Below are positions 36,696 through 45,207 of a stretch of DNA of 49,968 nt, one piece after another. Below the pieces are notes generated by a model, which saw only the letters and a program-made list of their open reading frames with translations, was not told where the DNA came from and made no database searches. The stretch's first letter is position 1, and every line of letters starts with the position of its first letter. Location of the stretch: the NCBI GenBank assembly GCA_015296075.1, contig DVDV01000330.1, positions 1-49,968 on the forward strand, read 5' to 3'. The stretch comes from Leptolyngbyaceae cyanobacterium M33_DOE_097 (GTDB lineage Bacteria; Cyanobacteriota; Cyanobacteriia; Leptolyngbyales; Leptolyngbyaceae). Made by a program: the position numbers and the translations under genes.

Positions 36696-36858
36696 CAGTT
36701 CCAATGAGATGCAGTACGGTACCCCCCTGACCGAGTTAGCAATGCAGCTCTTGCTAGCTATCGCGCGCGCTCGAACTGCTGTAACGGTTCTAAACTGGCG
36801 ATCGCTCTATACCAATTTAAGTTCGACCCGCTACTGATTGAGCTCTCTCTGCTAACTA

Positions 36859-36891
36859 CATCCCCCTTAATCAGGGGGACTGAGGGGATCA
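36859..36891. repeat. Short CCCCC/GGGGG palindromic repeat
   Basis: TCCCCCTTAATCAGGGGGA and its flank form a hairpin related to the repeat at 21217-21304. It is in the gap before metK. Confidence 0.5.
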
Positions 36892-36981
36892 GTGCAAGGG
36901 CTGTGTTGCAAGGTTTATTTAATTTGGTGTCAGACAATCGCGAGCGATAAGCACGCCCCCATCAGAGAAACACCCTACTTC

Positions 36982-37005
36982 CACTTCACCCTCAAAAGTG
37001 AAGTG
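36982..37005 (+). promoter_or_regulatory. Stem-loop in the metK leader
   Basis: CACTTCAC (36982-36989) and GTGAAGTG (36998-37005) form a perfect 8-bp stem with an 8-base loop, 42 bases before the metK start. It could be an attenuator or part of a structured leader. I cannot match it to a known SAM riboswitch class. Confidence 0.4.
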
Positions 37006-37047
37006 TGATGATAACACCGATGTTCCGCAGTATTTAAAGGGGACACT

Positions 37048-38223
37048 ATGTCGATGTATCCCAAAGATATGTTTTTTACATCTGAATCGGTGACGGAAGG
37101 ACATCCCGATAAGTTTTGCGATCAGATTTCAGATGCCGTTTTAGATGAATGTTTGAAAGTTGATCCAGACTCCCATGTTGCCTGCGAAACTTTTGTAACG
37201 ATGGGGCTGATCATCGTTGGCGGAGAGGTCACGACTAACGCCCTGTTTGATGTGGCGAAGGTGGTGCGCGATGTGGGTAACGAAATCGGCTACAGCGCAC
37301 CGATGTATGGCTTCGATATCAACACTGCTGCCATTCTGCGAACCATTCACGCCCAATCTCCCGATATTAACGTTGGGGTGGCACAGGCAGATGGAGAAAT
37401 TGGGGCTGGTGATCAGGGCTTGATGTTTGGTTATGCCTGTAACCAGACAGAAGAACTCATGCCGTTGCCAATCATGCTGGCGCATAAGCTAGCGATGAAA
37501 CTGACAGAGGTGCGAAAGACCCGGCGGTTGCCCTATTTGGGACCAGATGGCAAAACCCAGGTAACAGTGGAATATCGCGATGGAAAGCCGGTGCGGGTTG
37601 ACTACGTGGTGATTGCCTCGCAACACACCTCCGATGTGGTGACACCGGATGGGAAGTACATGACCGAGGCCGCGAAAAAGGACATCATCGACACTGTGGT
37701 GATGCCCGTGATGGGAGATTTGGTCGATCAACAAACCAAAATTACGGTGAATGGAACGGGTAAGTTTTTGGTGGGTGGCCCGCAGGCAGACACTGGGCTG
37801 ACGGGGCGCAAAATTATTGTGGATACCTACGGTGGTTGGGCGGTGCATGGAGGCGGTGCGTTTAGCGGCAAAGACGCTACTAAGGTCGATCGCTCGGCTG
37901 GATACATGGCTCGCTACGTGGCAAAGAATATCGTGGCTGCCGGATTGGCGAATGAGTGTCTGGTACAGCTCGGCTACTGCATTGGGTTGGTCGATCCAGT
38001 GTCGGTGATGGTGAATACCTACGACACCGGAACGCTGTCTGACAGTGCATTGTCGGCGCTGGTGCGGCAGGTGTTTCCGCTCTCGCCCAGGGGCATCATC
38101 GACCATTTGCAGTTGAAACAACCGATATACCGGAAAACAGCCGCCTATGGTCACTTTGGTCGCCCAGAGTTTGCCTGGGAACGACTGGATGCGACTGATG
38201 AATTGCTGGCAAAGGCGAAGTAG
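37048..38223 (+). CDS. metK: S-adenosylmethionine synthetase, divergent accessory copy
   Basis: The 391-residue enzyme makes SAM from methionine and ATP. Signatures are [13 protein letters not shown] (residues 10-22), [12 protein letters not shown], and the phosphate loop [16 protein letters not shown]. The N-terminal part ([38 protein letters not shown]) differs from the cyanobacterial housekeeping enzyme as I recall it and looks more like enzymes of anaerobic or thermophilic bacteria, suggesting horizontal transfer. AAAGGGG precedes the ATG. Sitting inside the glycyl radical cluster, it probably supplies SAM to the radical-SAM activase, which uses SAM as substrate. The 11-bp gap to the ThrE gene implies co-transcription. 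Confidence 0.93.
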   Translation: MSMYPKDMFFTSESVTEGHPDKFCDQISDAVLDECLKVDPDSHVACETFVTMGLIIVGGEVTTNALFDVAKVVRDVGNEIGYSAPMYGFDINTAAILRTIHAQSPDINVGVAQADGEIGAGDQGLMFGYACNQTEELMPLPIMLAHKLAMKLTEVRKTRRLPYLGPDGKTQVTVEYRDGKPVRVDYVVIASQHTSDVVTPDGKYMTEAAKKDIIDTVVMPVMGDLVDQQTKITVNGTGKFLVGGPQADTGLTGRKIIVDTYGGWAVHGGGAFSGKDATKVDRSAGYMARYVAKNIVAAGLANECLVQLGYCIGLVDPVSVMVNTYDTGTLSDSALSALVRQVFPLSPRGIIDHLQLKQPIYRKTAAYGHFGRPEFAWERLDATDELLAKAK

Positions 38224-38234
38224 GGGTAAACACA

Positions 38235-39029
38235 ATGATTTCTACCCCCAACTTCGAGAATTCCAGACCATCTGCTCTGAGCCAATCGCCTGCTATTGAA
38301 ACCGCACTGGATGTTGCCTTGCTGGTGATGGAAAACGGCGGTTCCACCTTTCGAACCAACCAAACCTTTCAGGCGATGCTGGGCGAGTTGCACCAGGAGG
38401 GGGTAAATGCCCAGTGGCAGTTGAACTCTGTCACGGTGTTTATCCAGCGCGACAGCCAGATGGCCACGCTGATGCGCCCGATTCGGGCAGGGGGGGTAAA
38501 TCTATCTCGCGCCTCGGCGGCCTGGGCGCTGGCCCGACAGGTGAGGACGGGTGACATTGTCCCCGCTGATATTCCCGCTGAGATCCAGCGAATTAAAGCT
38601 CTGCCATTGCCTTACAGACCCAGTGTGATGGTGGCGATCGCGGCCATTACCGCCGCCAGTTTTGCGCAAATGATTGGGGGCGATGGGGGCAGTTTTGTGC
38701 TGGCCGCAGTGGCTGGGGCCTTGGGGCAGTTTGTGCGGCTCAACCTGCAAGCTCGCCACTTCACCTCAGCCACGGTGACGTTGCTCTCTGCGCTGCTCTC
38801 TGCCCTGGTTGGCAGCCTGGGGTTGCGGGTCGGGTTGAGTCAGGTGGTGCCTGCCACCTTGATGGGCTCAGTCGGCTACATGATGCCGGGGCTGGTTCTG
38901 GCGAATGGCTTTGCCGATCTGCTGTCCCAGCGTCACCTGTCTGTTGGCCTAGAGCGCATCGCCAACGCTGCGTTTGTCTTTTTGCTGCTCACCCTTGGCA
39001 TTGCGATCGCCGATGCCCTTGTTCCCTAG
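38235..39029 (+). CDS. ThrE-type threonine/serine exporter, large subunit
   Basis: The 264-residue product has the DUF1212/ThrE N-terminal cytoplasmic part (IETALDVALLVMENGGSTFRTNQTFQAML, VNAQWQLNSVTVFI, NLSRASAAWALARQV) and about five membrane helices from residue 130 on (MVAIAAITAASFAQMIGGDG ... GYMMPGLVLANGFADLLSQRHLSVGLERI). ThrE proteins export threonine, serine and similar small solutes by proton antiport. Here the protein is split into two genes, a common form of the family. Only 16 bp separate it from the second gene. In the island it may export an amino- or hydroxy-acid product. Confidence 0.85.
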   Translation: MISTPNFENSRPSALSQSPAIETALDVALLVMENGGSTFRTNQTFQAMLGELHQEGVNAQWQLNSVTVFIQRDSQMATLMRPIRAGGVNLSRASAAWALARQVRTGDIVPADIPAEIQRIKALPLPYRPSVMVAIAAITAASFAQMIGGDGGSFVLAAVAGALGQFVRLNLQARHFTSATVTLLSALLSALVGSLGLRVGLSQVVPATLMGSVGYMMPGLVLANGFADLLSQRHLSVGLERIANAAFVFLLLTLGIAIADALVP

Positions 39030-39045
39030 CTCTGGAGAAACCTGA

Positions 39046-39531
39046 ATGGATTGGTTCCCGATGCTGATCAATGCCTGCTGGGGCGGTCTCTTTGCCGCCG
39101 GGTTGGGGGTGATGCTGACCACACCATCCCAGGGGCTGCTGCCCTGTTTTGCCTGTGGCATGGTCGGGCGACTGGTGCGCAACCTGCTGATCGCCGGAGG
39201 GCTTTCGCAGGCTGCGTCGGTGGCGATGGGGGCGATCGCCTGTGTGCTGGTCGCGACCCTGTTTAGTCGGCGGTTCCATCTCACACCGCTGGCGATGGTG
39301 ACGGGGGTGCTACCCCTGGGCGCGGCGGTGCCCCTGTTTCGGTCGATTCATGGAATTTTGACCCTGCATCGGCTCCAGGGCGAGGCACTCAGCGAAGCCG
39401 TTGTGCAGTTAATTGCCAACCTGAGCAACGTCTTTACGACCACCCTGGCGATCGTGCTGGGCATCTGGCTGGGTCTGTTGATCTTGAAGGTTCTAGGCCG
39501 CAAAGACTTACTGCTGCGATCGTCGCCCTGA
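39046..39531 (+). CDS. ThrE-type threonine/serine exporter, small subunit
   Basis: The 161-residue product is the second half of a split ThrE (ThrE_2 type): four or five helices with NACWGGLFAAGLGVMLTTPS, CGMVGRLVRNLLI, ALVSRRFHL-like FSRRFHLTPLAMVTGVLPL, and GAAVPLFRSIHGIL. Length and order match two-component ThrE exporters, with the large subunit immediately upstream. GGAGA precedes the ATG. Both halves are intact and should assemble in the inner membrane. Confidence 0.85.
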   Translation: MDWFPMLINACWGGLFAAGLGVMLTTPSQGLLPCFACGMVGRLVRNLLIAGGLSQAASVAMGAIACVLVATLFSRRFHLTPLAMVTGVLPLGAAVPLFRSIHGILTLHRLQGEALSEAVVQLIANLSNVFTTTLAIVLGIWLGLLILKVLGRKDLLLRSSP

Positions 39532-39572
39532 GCAAAAAACATATTCACAGAGCCATGAAAGGAGGCTACATC

Positions 39573-39899
39573 GTGCAATCACTGACCCATCATGTGGCGG
39601 TTCGAGATCAGCCGAGCTACCCGGCGTATGTAGCCAATCGGCTGTCTGCGGTGAAGTGGCGCAACTGGAGAGCGCACTTCATTTGGCAGGAAAGCATGTA
39701 TGACCCGCCGCTAAAACTGCCGTTGCTCAAGCTGATCAACCTCCTCACAGATCTCCAGGAGGAGCGCGATGTATTGGCCAAACACTCCTGGGTTTTGGAG
39801 CCGATGGTGAAGATTATCGGTGCGCTTGAGGCCAGTTTCCAGAAGTACCCACCCATCAAGGTCGGCACGCCCGCCCCCTACACACCGCCGCAAGACTGA
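39573..39899 (+). CDS. Stand-alone C-terminal fragment of an arylsulfatase
   Basis: A strong AAAGGAGG (39558-39565) points to GTG 39573 as start, giving 108 residues; an ATG at 39555 precedes the site. The sequence VKWRNWRAHFIWQ, LKLINLLTDLQEERDVLAKHSWVLEPMVKII and the end KYPPIKVGTPAPYTPP closely follow the C-terminal domain of bacterial arylsulfatases. The catalytic N-terminal ~450 residues with the formylglycine motif are absent, so it cannot be a sulfatase alone. It may be a remnant of a second sulfatase gene, or a detached subunit for the arylsulfatase encoded 78 bp downstream, whose own C-terminus looks different. Confidence 0.7.
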   Translation: MQSLTHHVAVRDQPSYPAYVANRLSAVKWRNWRAHFIWQESMYDPPLKLPLLKLINLLTDLQEERDVLAKHSWVLEPMVKIIGALEASFQKYPPIKVGTPAPYTPPQD

Positions 39900-39914
39900 A
39901 CGGAGGGAGACAAC

Positions 39915-39968
39915 ATGATTACTCTGTCATCTCTCTTCAACGCTATCTGCTTGAGCTGTAAATTTTGA
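39915..39968 (+). CDS. Possible 17-residue leader peptide
   Basis: A short frame starts ATG 39915 after a strong CGGAGGGAG and encodes MITLSSLFNAICLSCKF, ending in a TGA just before the arylsulfatase start (39977). The good ribosome-binding site and position suggest a leader for coupled translation, or a chance frame. No independent support. Confidence 0.3.
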   Translation: MITLSSLFNAICLSCKF

Positions 39969-39976
39969 GGTTAACT

Positions 39977-42346
39977 ATGTCCCAAGGCAATCACATCCAA
40001 CGGCAGATTCTGCCCATCCCTGACCAGACCCACTTCGGCATCACCACCTACGATGCCAAAAACCCCGACACCAAATATCCTCCCATTCGCGACCTGCGGC
40101 CCCCTGCCGATGCACCTAATGTGCTGATTGTGTTGATTGACGATGCGGGTTTTGGCTCATCCAGCGCCTTTGGTGGTCCCTGCCACACCCCCACCTTTGA
40201 GAAACTGGCAAGCCAGGGGTTGAAGTACACCCGCTTCCATACGACGGCCCTCTGTTCGCCCACTCGCCAAGCCTTGCTAACCGGGCGCAACCACCACTCC
40301 GTGGGCATGGGCAACATCACCGAAACTGCCACTGCCGCGCCGGGACAAAGCTCGGTGCGATCCAATGCCAAAGCGCCCCTAGCCTTGACTCTGAAGCTGA
40401 ATGGCTACTCGACGGCGCAGTTTGGTAAGTGCCATGAGGTGCCGGTGTGGCAAACCTCACCGATGGGGCCGTTTGATGCGTGGCCGACAGGCGGCGGTGG
40501 GTTTGAGTACTTCTATGGCTTTATCGGTGGGGAAAATAACCAGTGGGATCCGGCCCTGTATGAGGGCACAACGCCAATTGAACCGCCAGCCACCCCCGAA
40601 GAAGGCTACCACCTGACGGAAGATTTAGCTGAGAAGGCGATCGCCTGGGTAAGCCAGCAAAAAGCCCTGATGCCGGATAAGCCCTTCTTTATGTACTTTG
40701 CCCCAGGGGCTACCCATGCACCTCACCACGTGCCGAAGGAATGGGCTGATAAATATAAAGGCCAGTTTGCCCACGGTTGGGATCGCCAACGAGAAATTAC
40801 CTTTGCCAAGCAGAAAGAGATGGGCGTGATTGGCCCCGATGCCGAACTCACCCCCCGCCATGCCGAAATTCCCGCTTGGGACGACATGGATCCTCGTCTG
40901 AAGCCTGTGCTGGAGCGGGAGATGGAGGTCTACGCCGGGTTCATGGAGCATACCGACTACCAGGTCGGGCGGCTGATCGACGCCCTGGAAGATCTGGAAA
41001 TTCTCGATGACACGCTGATCTATGTGATCGTCGGCGACAATGGCGCATCCGCCGAAGGCACCCTCCAGGGCGCATTCAACGAAATGGCCAACTTCAACGG
41101 CATGGCGTCCCTAGAAACGCCGGAATTCTTGCTGTCGAAGATCGATGACTTTGGCGGCCCCGATTCCTACAACCACTTTGCGGTGGGCTGGGCCTGGGCG
41201 ATGGACACCCCCTACCAATGGACGAAGCAGGTCGCGTCTCACTGGGGCGGCACCCGCAACGGCACCATCATTCGCTATCCCAAAGCAATTCAAGAGAAAG
41301 GCGGCATCCGGCACCAGTTCAGCCATGTGATTGATGTGGCTCCCACGGTGCTAGAAGTTGCTGGCATTCCTGAACCGACAATGGTGAATGGCGTGCTGCA
41401 AAGCCCCTACGAAGGCACCAGCATGGCCTACAGCTTCAACGACGCCAAAGCCCCCGAACAGCACGAAATTCAGTACTTCGAGATGTTTGGCAACCGGGGC
41501 ATCTACTACAAAGGCTGGAGCGCCATCACCAAGCACCGCACCCCGTGGATCATGGTGGGTCAGCAGATGCCCGCCTTTGACGACGATGTGTGGGAACTGT
41601 ATGACGGCAGCAAAGACTGGACGCAGTTCCACAACCTGGCGGCGGAAATGCCCGACAAGCTTCATGAACTGCAGCGCCTATTTTTGATTGAAGCGGTGAA
41701 GTATAACGTGGTGCCGCTGGACGATCGCCAAACTGAGCGCATTGACCCTGCTACTGCGGGCCGCCCCTCTCTAATTCGGGGTGACTCGCAAATTTTCTTT
41801 GCGGGTATGGGTCGCCTGTCGGAAAACAGCGTCATCAATATCAAAAACAAGTCGTTCTCGATCACGGCTGAAATTGAAACGAAGGACAAACCTGCTAACG
41901 GGGTGATCATCGCCCAGGGGGGCAAGTTTGGCGGCTGGAGCGTCCACACCAAAGACGGCAAGCTCAAGTTTACCTACAACGTGCTGGGCATCCGTGAGTT
42001 TCCGGTCGAGGCGACAGACCCCATTCCCCAGGGCAAGCATCAGGTGCGGATGGAGTTTGCCTATGATGGCGGCGGCTTGGGCAAGGGCGGCAACGTCACC
42101 CTCTACTACGACGGGCAACCCGTGGGCAACGGGCGGGTCGAAGCCACCCATCCGATGATTTTCTCGGCGGATGAAACCACCGACATCGGCTATGAATCAG
42201 GCACCTCAGTTAGCCCCGACTACACCGCCCACAGCAGCAAGTTCACAGGCAAAATCCACTGGGTGCAGCTCGATGTGGGTAAGGATGACCACGACCATCT
42301 GATCTCCCCAGAGGAACGGCTGCGGGTAGCGATGGCGCGGCAGTAG
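39977..42346 (+). CDS. Cys-type arylsulfatase
   Basis: I start at ATG 39977; the frame opens at a TTG four codons earlier. The 789-residue enzyme is a type I sulfatase. DDAGFGSSSAFGG holds the calcium-binding Asp pair, CSPTRQALLTGR holds the Cys (residue 93) to be converted to formylglycine plus the catalytic Arg, then GKCHEVP, and VGDNGASAEG carries the second metal-binding DN. After the catalytic part a C-terminal beta-sandwich-like region of ~170 residues follows (ADGVIIAQGGKFGGWSVH type). It hydrolyses sulfate esters. No signal peptide is seen, so it seems cytoplasmic. The maturation enzyme is not in the window. The alkylsulfatase-like gene follows after 30 bp. Confidence 0.93.
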   Translation: MSQGNHIQRQILPIPDQTHFGITTYDAKNPDTKYPPIRDLRPPADAPNVLIVLIDDAGFGSSSAFGGPCHTPTFEKLASQGLKYTRFHTTALCSPTRQALLTGRNHHSVGMGNITETATAAPGQSSVRSNAKAPLALTLKLNGYSTAQFGKCHEVPVWQTSPMGPFDAWPTGGGGFEYFYGFIGGENNQWDPALYEGTTPIEPPATPEEGYHLTEDLAEKAIAWVSQQKALMPDKPFFMYFAPGATHAPHHVPKEWADKYKGQFAHGWDRQREITFAKQKEMGVIGPDAELTPRHAEIPAWDDMDPRLKPVLEREMEVYAGFMEHTDYQVGRLIDALEDLEILDDTLIYVIVGDNGASAEGTLQGAFNEMANFNGMASLETPEFLLSKIDDFGGPDSYNHFAVGWAWAMDTPYQWTKQVASHWGGTRNGTIIRYPKAIQEKGGIRHQFSHVIDVAPTVLEVAGIPEPTMVNGVLQSPYEGTSMAYSFNDAKAPEQHEIQYFEMFGNRGIYYKGWSAITKHRTPWIMVGQQMPAFDDDVWELYDGSKDWTQFHNLAAEMPDKLHELQRLFLIEAVKYNVVPLDDRQTERIDPATAGRPSLIRGDSQIFFAGMGRLSENSVINIKNKSFSITAEIETKDKPANGVIIAQGGKFGGWSVHTKDGKLKFTYNVLGIREFPVEATDPIPQGKHQVRMEFAYDGGGLGKGGNVTLYYDGQPVGNGRVEATHPMIFSADETTDIGYESGTSVSPDYTAHSSKFTGKIHWVQLDVGKDDHDHLISPEERLRVAMARQ

Positions 42347-42376
42347 AGGCTCTCTAAGCACCTTCCAGCTAGCGAG

Positions 42377-44251
42377 GTGCACGGCGTGAGCCAGCCCGAA
42401 TCTCTGCTGGCTCCCCCTGAGCTGAATGCAAACTGTGCTCAGACTTTGGCAACCACCCCTATGGAAACCACCCCTATGGAAACTAACCCTATGGAAACCA
42501 ACCCTTACATGGGTGCGCCCGTAACGCTGACCCAAGCACCAAACGGAGCGATCGCCAACCAGAAGTTGCTCGATCGCATCGGTGACTTTAGCTGGCTGGA
42601 GCCGACGATCGAAAATCCCGTCGAAGGGGTCTGGGTGTTTGGGGGGTATGCGCTTGCCCCCATGAGCATCATCGAAGCAGAAGATGGCCTGATCGCGTTT
42701 GACACTGGTGATACCAAGCACGACGGCCAGCGCATGTTTGAGGCCATCCGCACAGTAAGCCAGAAACCGATCAAGGTGATCATCTATGGTCACTCGCATC
42801 CGGTGGCGGGGGCGGGGGTGCTGGCCGAGGGCAACCCGGACGTGATGGTGATCGGCCACCCCAATTTGAACGAAGTGGTTGAGCAGAATATGGGAGCCGG
42901 GGGGGCACCCGCGTTCTTTCCAGAAGTGGGGCCTTATCTGACGGCACGCGCGGTGACGCAGTTTAACGCCTACATGCCAAGGGAAGGCCCGGATGCCTAT
43001 GTGGTGCCCACTAACTTGACCGCGATCGATTTCGCGTTTCTGCCGGTCAATCGGCCTGTGCAGGACGGCGAGGAGATGACGATTCTGGGCATCAAGATGC
43101 AGTTTTTCACCCGCTATGGGTCAGACGACAAGGTGCATACCACCGTTTGGCTCCCCGATCGCAAGATTGTCTTCACGACACTGCTCTGGAACGCGCCGCC
43201 GCAGCTCTACACGTTGCGGGGGGATGTGTTCCGTGACCCCAGGGAGTGGATCGCCGGGTTGAGATTCACGCGCGACCTGAATCCAGAAGTGCTGATCTCT
43301 TCGGCGTCTAAGCCTGTTGTCGGAGCTCAAAAGGTGCGAGACACGCTGGAGCAATACCTGGACGGGGTGAGCTTTGTCCTCGATCAATCCCTGCGGGGCA
43401 TCCTGGGTGGGATGGGGCCGGATGAGCTGCGTCACTTCGTTCAGTTTCCCCCGTATTTGGATGAAGCGCCGCCGAATTTGCAGTCCTACGGGGAGATTTC
43501 CACCTATCCTCCGGCAATCTACTACCAGACGGTGGGGTGGTATGACAACGATGCCGCCAATCTCAAGCCGCTAGCGCCCGCCGACGAAGCCCGCCGACTG
43601 GTGCCGCTGATGGGTGGCCGCGAGAAAGTGCTGGAGGCCGCCCAAGCCGCTTTGGATAAAAAGGAATATGCCTGGGCCGCCAAACTTGCCAACCAGCTTT
43701 ACCTGATCGACAACCAGGATCAGGATGCCCGCCAGCTTAAAGCTAATGCCTTGCGCCAGATGGCCTATGTCTCAACGGGGGCCAACGATCGCGCCCACCT
43801 CCTGTCGCAGGCCCTTGCCCTGGAAGGAAAGACGACGATCGCGCGGCTCATCCCACCGCCACTGGAGTCCATCCAGGCAAACCCGGCAAAATTCATTGAC
43901 TACTTCCGGGTTCGGATTGACCCGATCAAAAGCGACACGACCAACCAGGTGATTTGCTTTGAATTTCCTGACGGCACCAAAGCGGGTCTGCATATTCGCC
44001 GCGCCGTGGCTGAGTTCATTCCAGAGCCTGACCGCTACCAATACAAGCCCGACCTGACCCTGGCGATGACAGGCGAGACCTGGGCCAAACTCTATCTCAG
44101 TCTGGCCACGCCAGAAGACCTGATCCAGAGCGGAGCGGTCACGGTCACAGGCGATGCCGCCGAAGCCGCTCGCTTGATCAACCTGTTTGACCGTTACCGA
44201 CCCGAAAAAGCGGTGGTGATTCCACCCGCGTGCCTGGAGCACGCCCACTGA
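42377..44251 (+). CDS. Alkylsulfatase-like metallo-beta-lactamase/SCP2 protein with altered metal site
   Basis: The start is uncertain (GTG 42377 here; GTG 42386 and several ATGs from 42461 are in frame). The product of up to 624 residues has the three-domain plan of SdsA1-type alkylsulfatases: metallo-beta-lactamase domain (to about 340), dimerisation domain (QLYTLRGDVFRDPREW, YYQTVGWYDNDAANLKPL, EKVLEAAQAALDKKEYAWAAKLANQ) and an SCP2-like C-terminus. The hallmark HxHxDH is HSHPVA here (residues 139-144), so the Asp and third His are lost, and the later His-His-Trp-Pro loop appears as SASKP. The dinuclear zinc site of the family therefore seems broken. It may be a non-hydrolytic binding protein or use other chemistry. 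It lies directly after the arylsulfatase. Confidence 0.75.
   Translation: MHGVSQPESLLAPPELNANCAQTLATTPMETTPMETNPMETNPYMGAPVTLTQAPNGAIANQKLLDRIGDFSWLEPTIENPVEGVWVFGGYALAPMSIIEAEDGLIAFDTGDTKHDGQRMFEAIRTVSQKPIKVIIYGHSHPVAGAGVLAEGNPDVMVIGHPNLNEVVEQNMGAGGAPAFFPEVGPYLTARAVTQFNAYMPREGPDAYVVPTNLTAIDFAFLPVNRPVQDGEEMTILGIKMQFFTRYGSDDKVHTTVWLPDRKIVFTTLLWNAPPQLYTLRGDVFRDPREWIAGLRFTRDLNPEVLISSASKPVVGAQKVRDTLEQYLDGVSFVLDQSLRGILGGMGPDELRHFVQFPPYLDEAPPNLQSYGEISTYPPAIYYQTVGWYDNDAANLKPLAPADEARRLVPLMGGREKVLEAAQAALDKKEYAWAAKLANQLYLIDNQDQDARQLKANALRQMAYVSTGANDRAHLLSQALALEGKTTIARLIPPPLESIQANPAKFIDYFRVRIDPIKSDTTNQVICFEFPDGTKAGLHIRRAVAEFIPEPDRYQYKPDLTLAMTGETWAKLYLSLATPEDLIQSGAVTVTGDAAEAARLINLFDRYRPEKAVVIPPACLEHAH
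42452..42505 (+). repeat. 15-bp tandem repeat in the alkylsulfatase N-terminus
   Basis: About 3.6 copies of a unit ACCAMCCCTATGGAA (starts near 42452, 42467, 42482 and 42497) encode TTPMETTPMETNPMETNP. Each copy brings an in-frame ATG. The array can vary by slippage without breaking the frame, and the real start may lie inside it. Confidence 0.75.
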
Positions 44252-44333
44252 TTCCCGCCTATGTTGCGCCAGATGCCAGGAGGTGCCGAGGCGGCTGATA
44301 AATAGTTCATTACCAAACACCAAGGAGAGTCCT

Positions 44334-45152
44334 ATGGAGTTGCAAGGTAAAACCGCGATCGTCACCGGCTCGGCTCGCGGCGTTGGCGAAGGCATCGCGG
44401 TCGCGATGGCCAAAGCGGGAGCCACGGTAGTGATCAACTCGCGCAAAGAGCAGGATTGCCTGAAGACAGTCGAGAAAATTCAGGCGATGGGGGGAACGGC
44501 GATCGCCATTGCGGCAGACGTGGCCCAGGAAGATCAGGTGATGGCTCTGGTGGCCGAAACGCTCAAGCAGCTAGGTCGGGTGGATATTCTCGTCAACAAT
44601 GCGGGCATTGAGAGTGCGCCCACGCTGCTGAAGGATATCAGCGCAGACACCTGGGATCGGGTGATGGCGGTCAACGCCAAGGGGGTTTTCTTGTGCTGTA
44701 AGGCCGTGATTCCCCCCATGATGGCCCAGGGCAAGGGCAAAATCATCAACATTTCGTCGGTGGCCGGGGTGCGCATGACCTTCTTTGGGGGTGCGAACTA
44801 CACCGCCTCTAAATATGCCGTCATGGGCCTGACCAACCACCTGGCCTGGGAACTGGCCGATAGCCGCATTAACGTCAATGCGATCGCCCCTGGAGCCGTT
44901 CTTACTCCACTCGCTGAGCAGAGCACCACCCCTGAATACCGCGAGATGACTACCCAACGCCTGATTCCCCTGGGGCGCTGGTGCACCAGTGACGACATTG
45001 GCCATGCGGCGGTGTTTCTGGCGAGCGATCGGGCTGACATGATCACCGGCCAGATCCTCGCAGTCGATGGTGGCATCCTCACCGGGTTTGGCGAAGACCT
45101 GCGCCCGGTGATTCGCCAGCGCATGGCCGACATGCAGGCTAAGCACTCCTAG
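44334..45152 (+). CDS. Short-chain dehydrogenase/reductase of the FabG type
   Basis: I start at ATG 44334, preceded by AAGGAGAG; a GTG at 44283 would add 17 unlikely residues. The 272-residue enzyme has TGSARGVG (cofactor loop), NNAGIESAP, the catalytic Ser in NISSVAGVRM, and YTASKYAVMG with Tyr and Lys. The C-terminal ITGQILAVDGG is typical. It should interconvert an alcohol and a ketone with NAD(P). Its position after two sulfatase-family genes suggests it oxidises the alcohol released by desulfation; this is inference. It is not closely similar to the two SDRs at the left end of the window. Confidence 0.85.
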   Translation: MELQGKTAIVTGSARGVGEGIAVAMAKAGATVVINSRKEQDCLKTVEKIQAMGGTAIAIAADVAQEDQVMALVAETLKQLGRVDILVNNAGIESAPTLLKDISADTWDRVMAVNAKGVFLCCKAVIPPMMAQGKGKIINISSVAGVRMTFFGGANYTASKYAVMGLTNHLAWELADSRINVNAIAPGAVLTPLAEQSTTPEYREMTTQRLIPLGRWCTSDDIGHAAVFLASDRADMITGQILAVDGGILTGFGEDLRPVIRQRMADMQAKHS

Positions 45153-45207
45153 CCGATTGCACGCCAACCCTATGCCTTAGACAACACGCATCGGAGGATG
45201 CAAAACA

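Noticed and set aside
36900..37047. SAM or SAH riboswitch before metK
   Set aside because: Only one clear 8-bp hairpin was found, and the conserved core of a known SAM or SAH riboswitch could not be seen by eye. A covariance-model search would decide.
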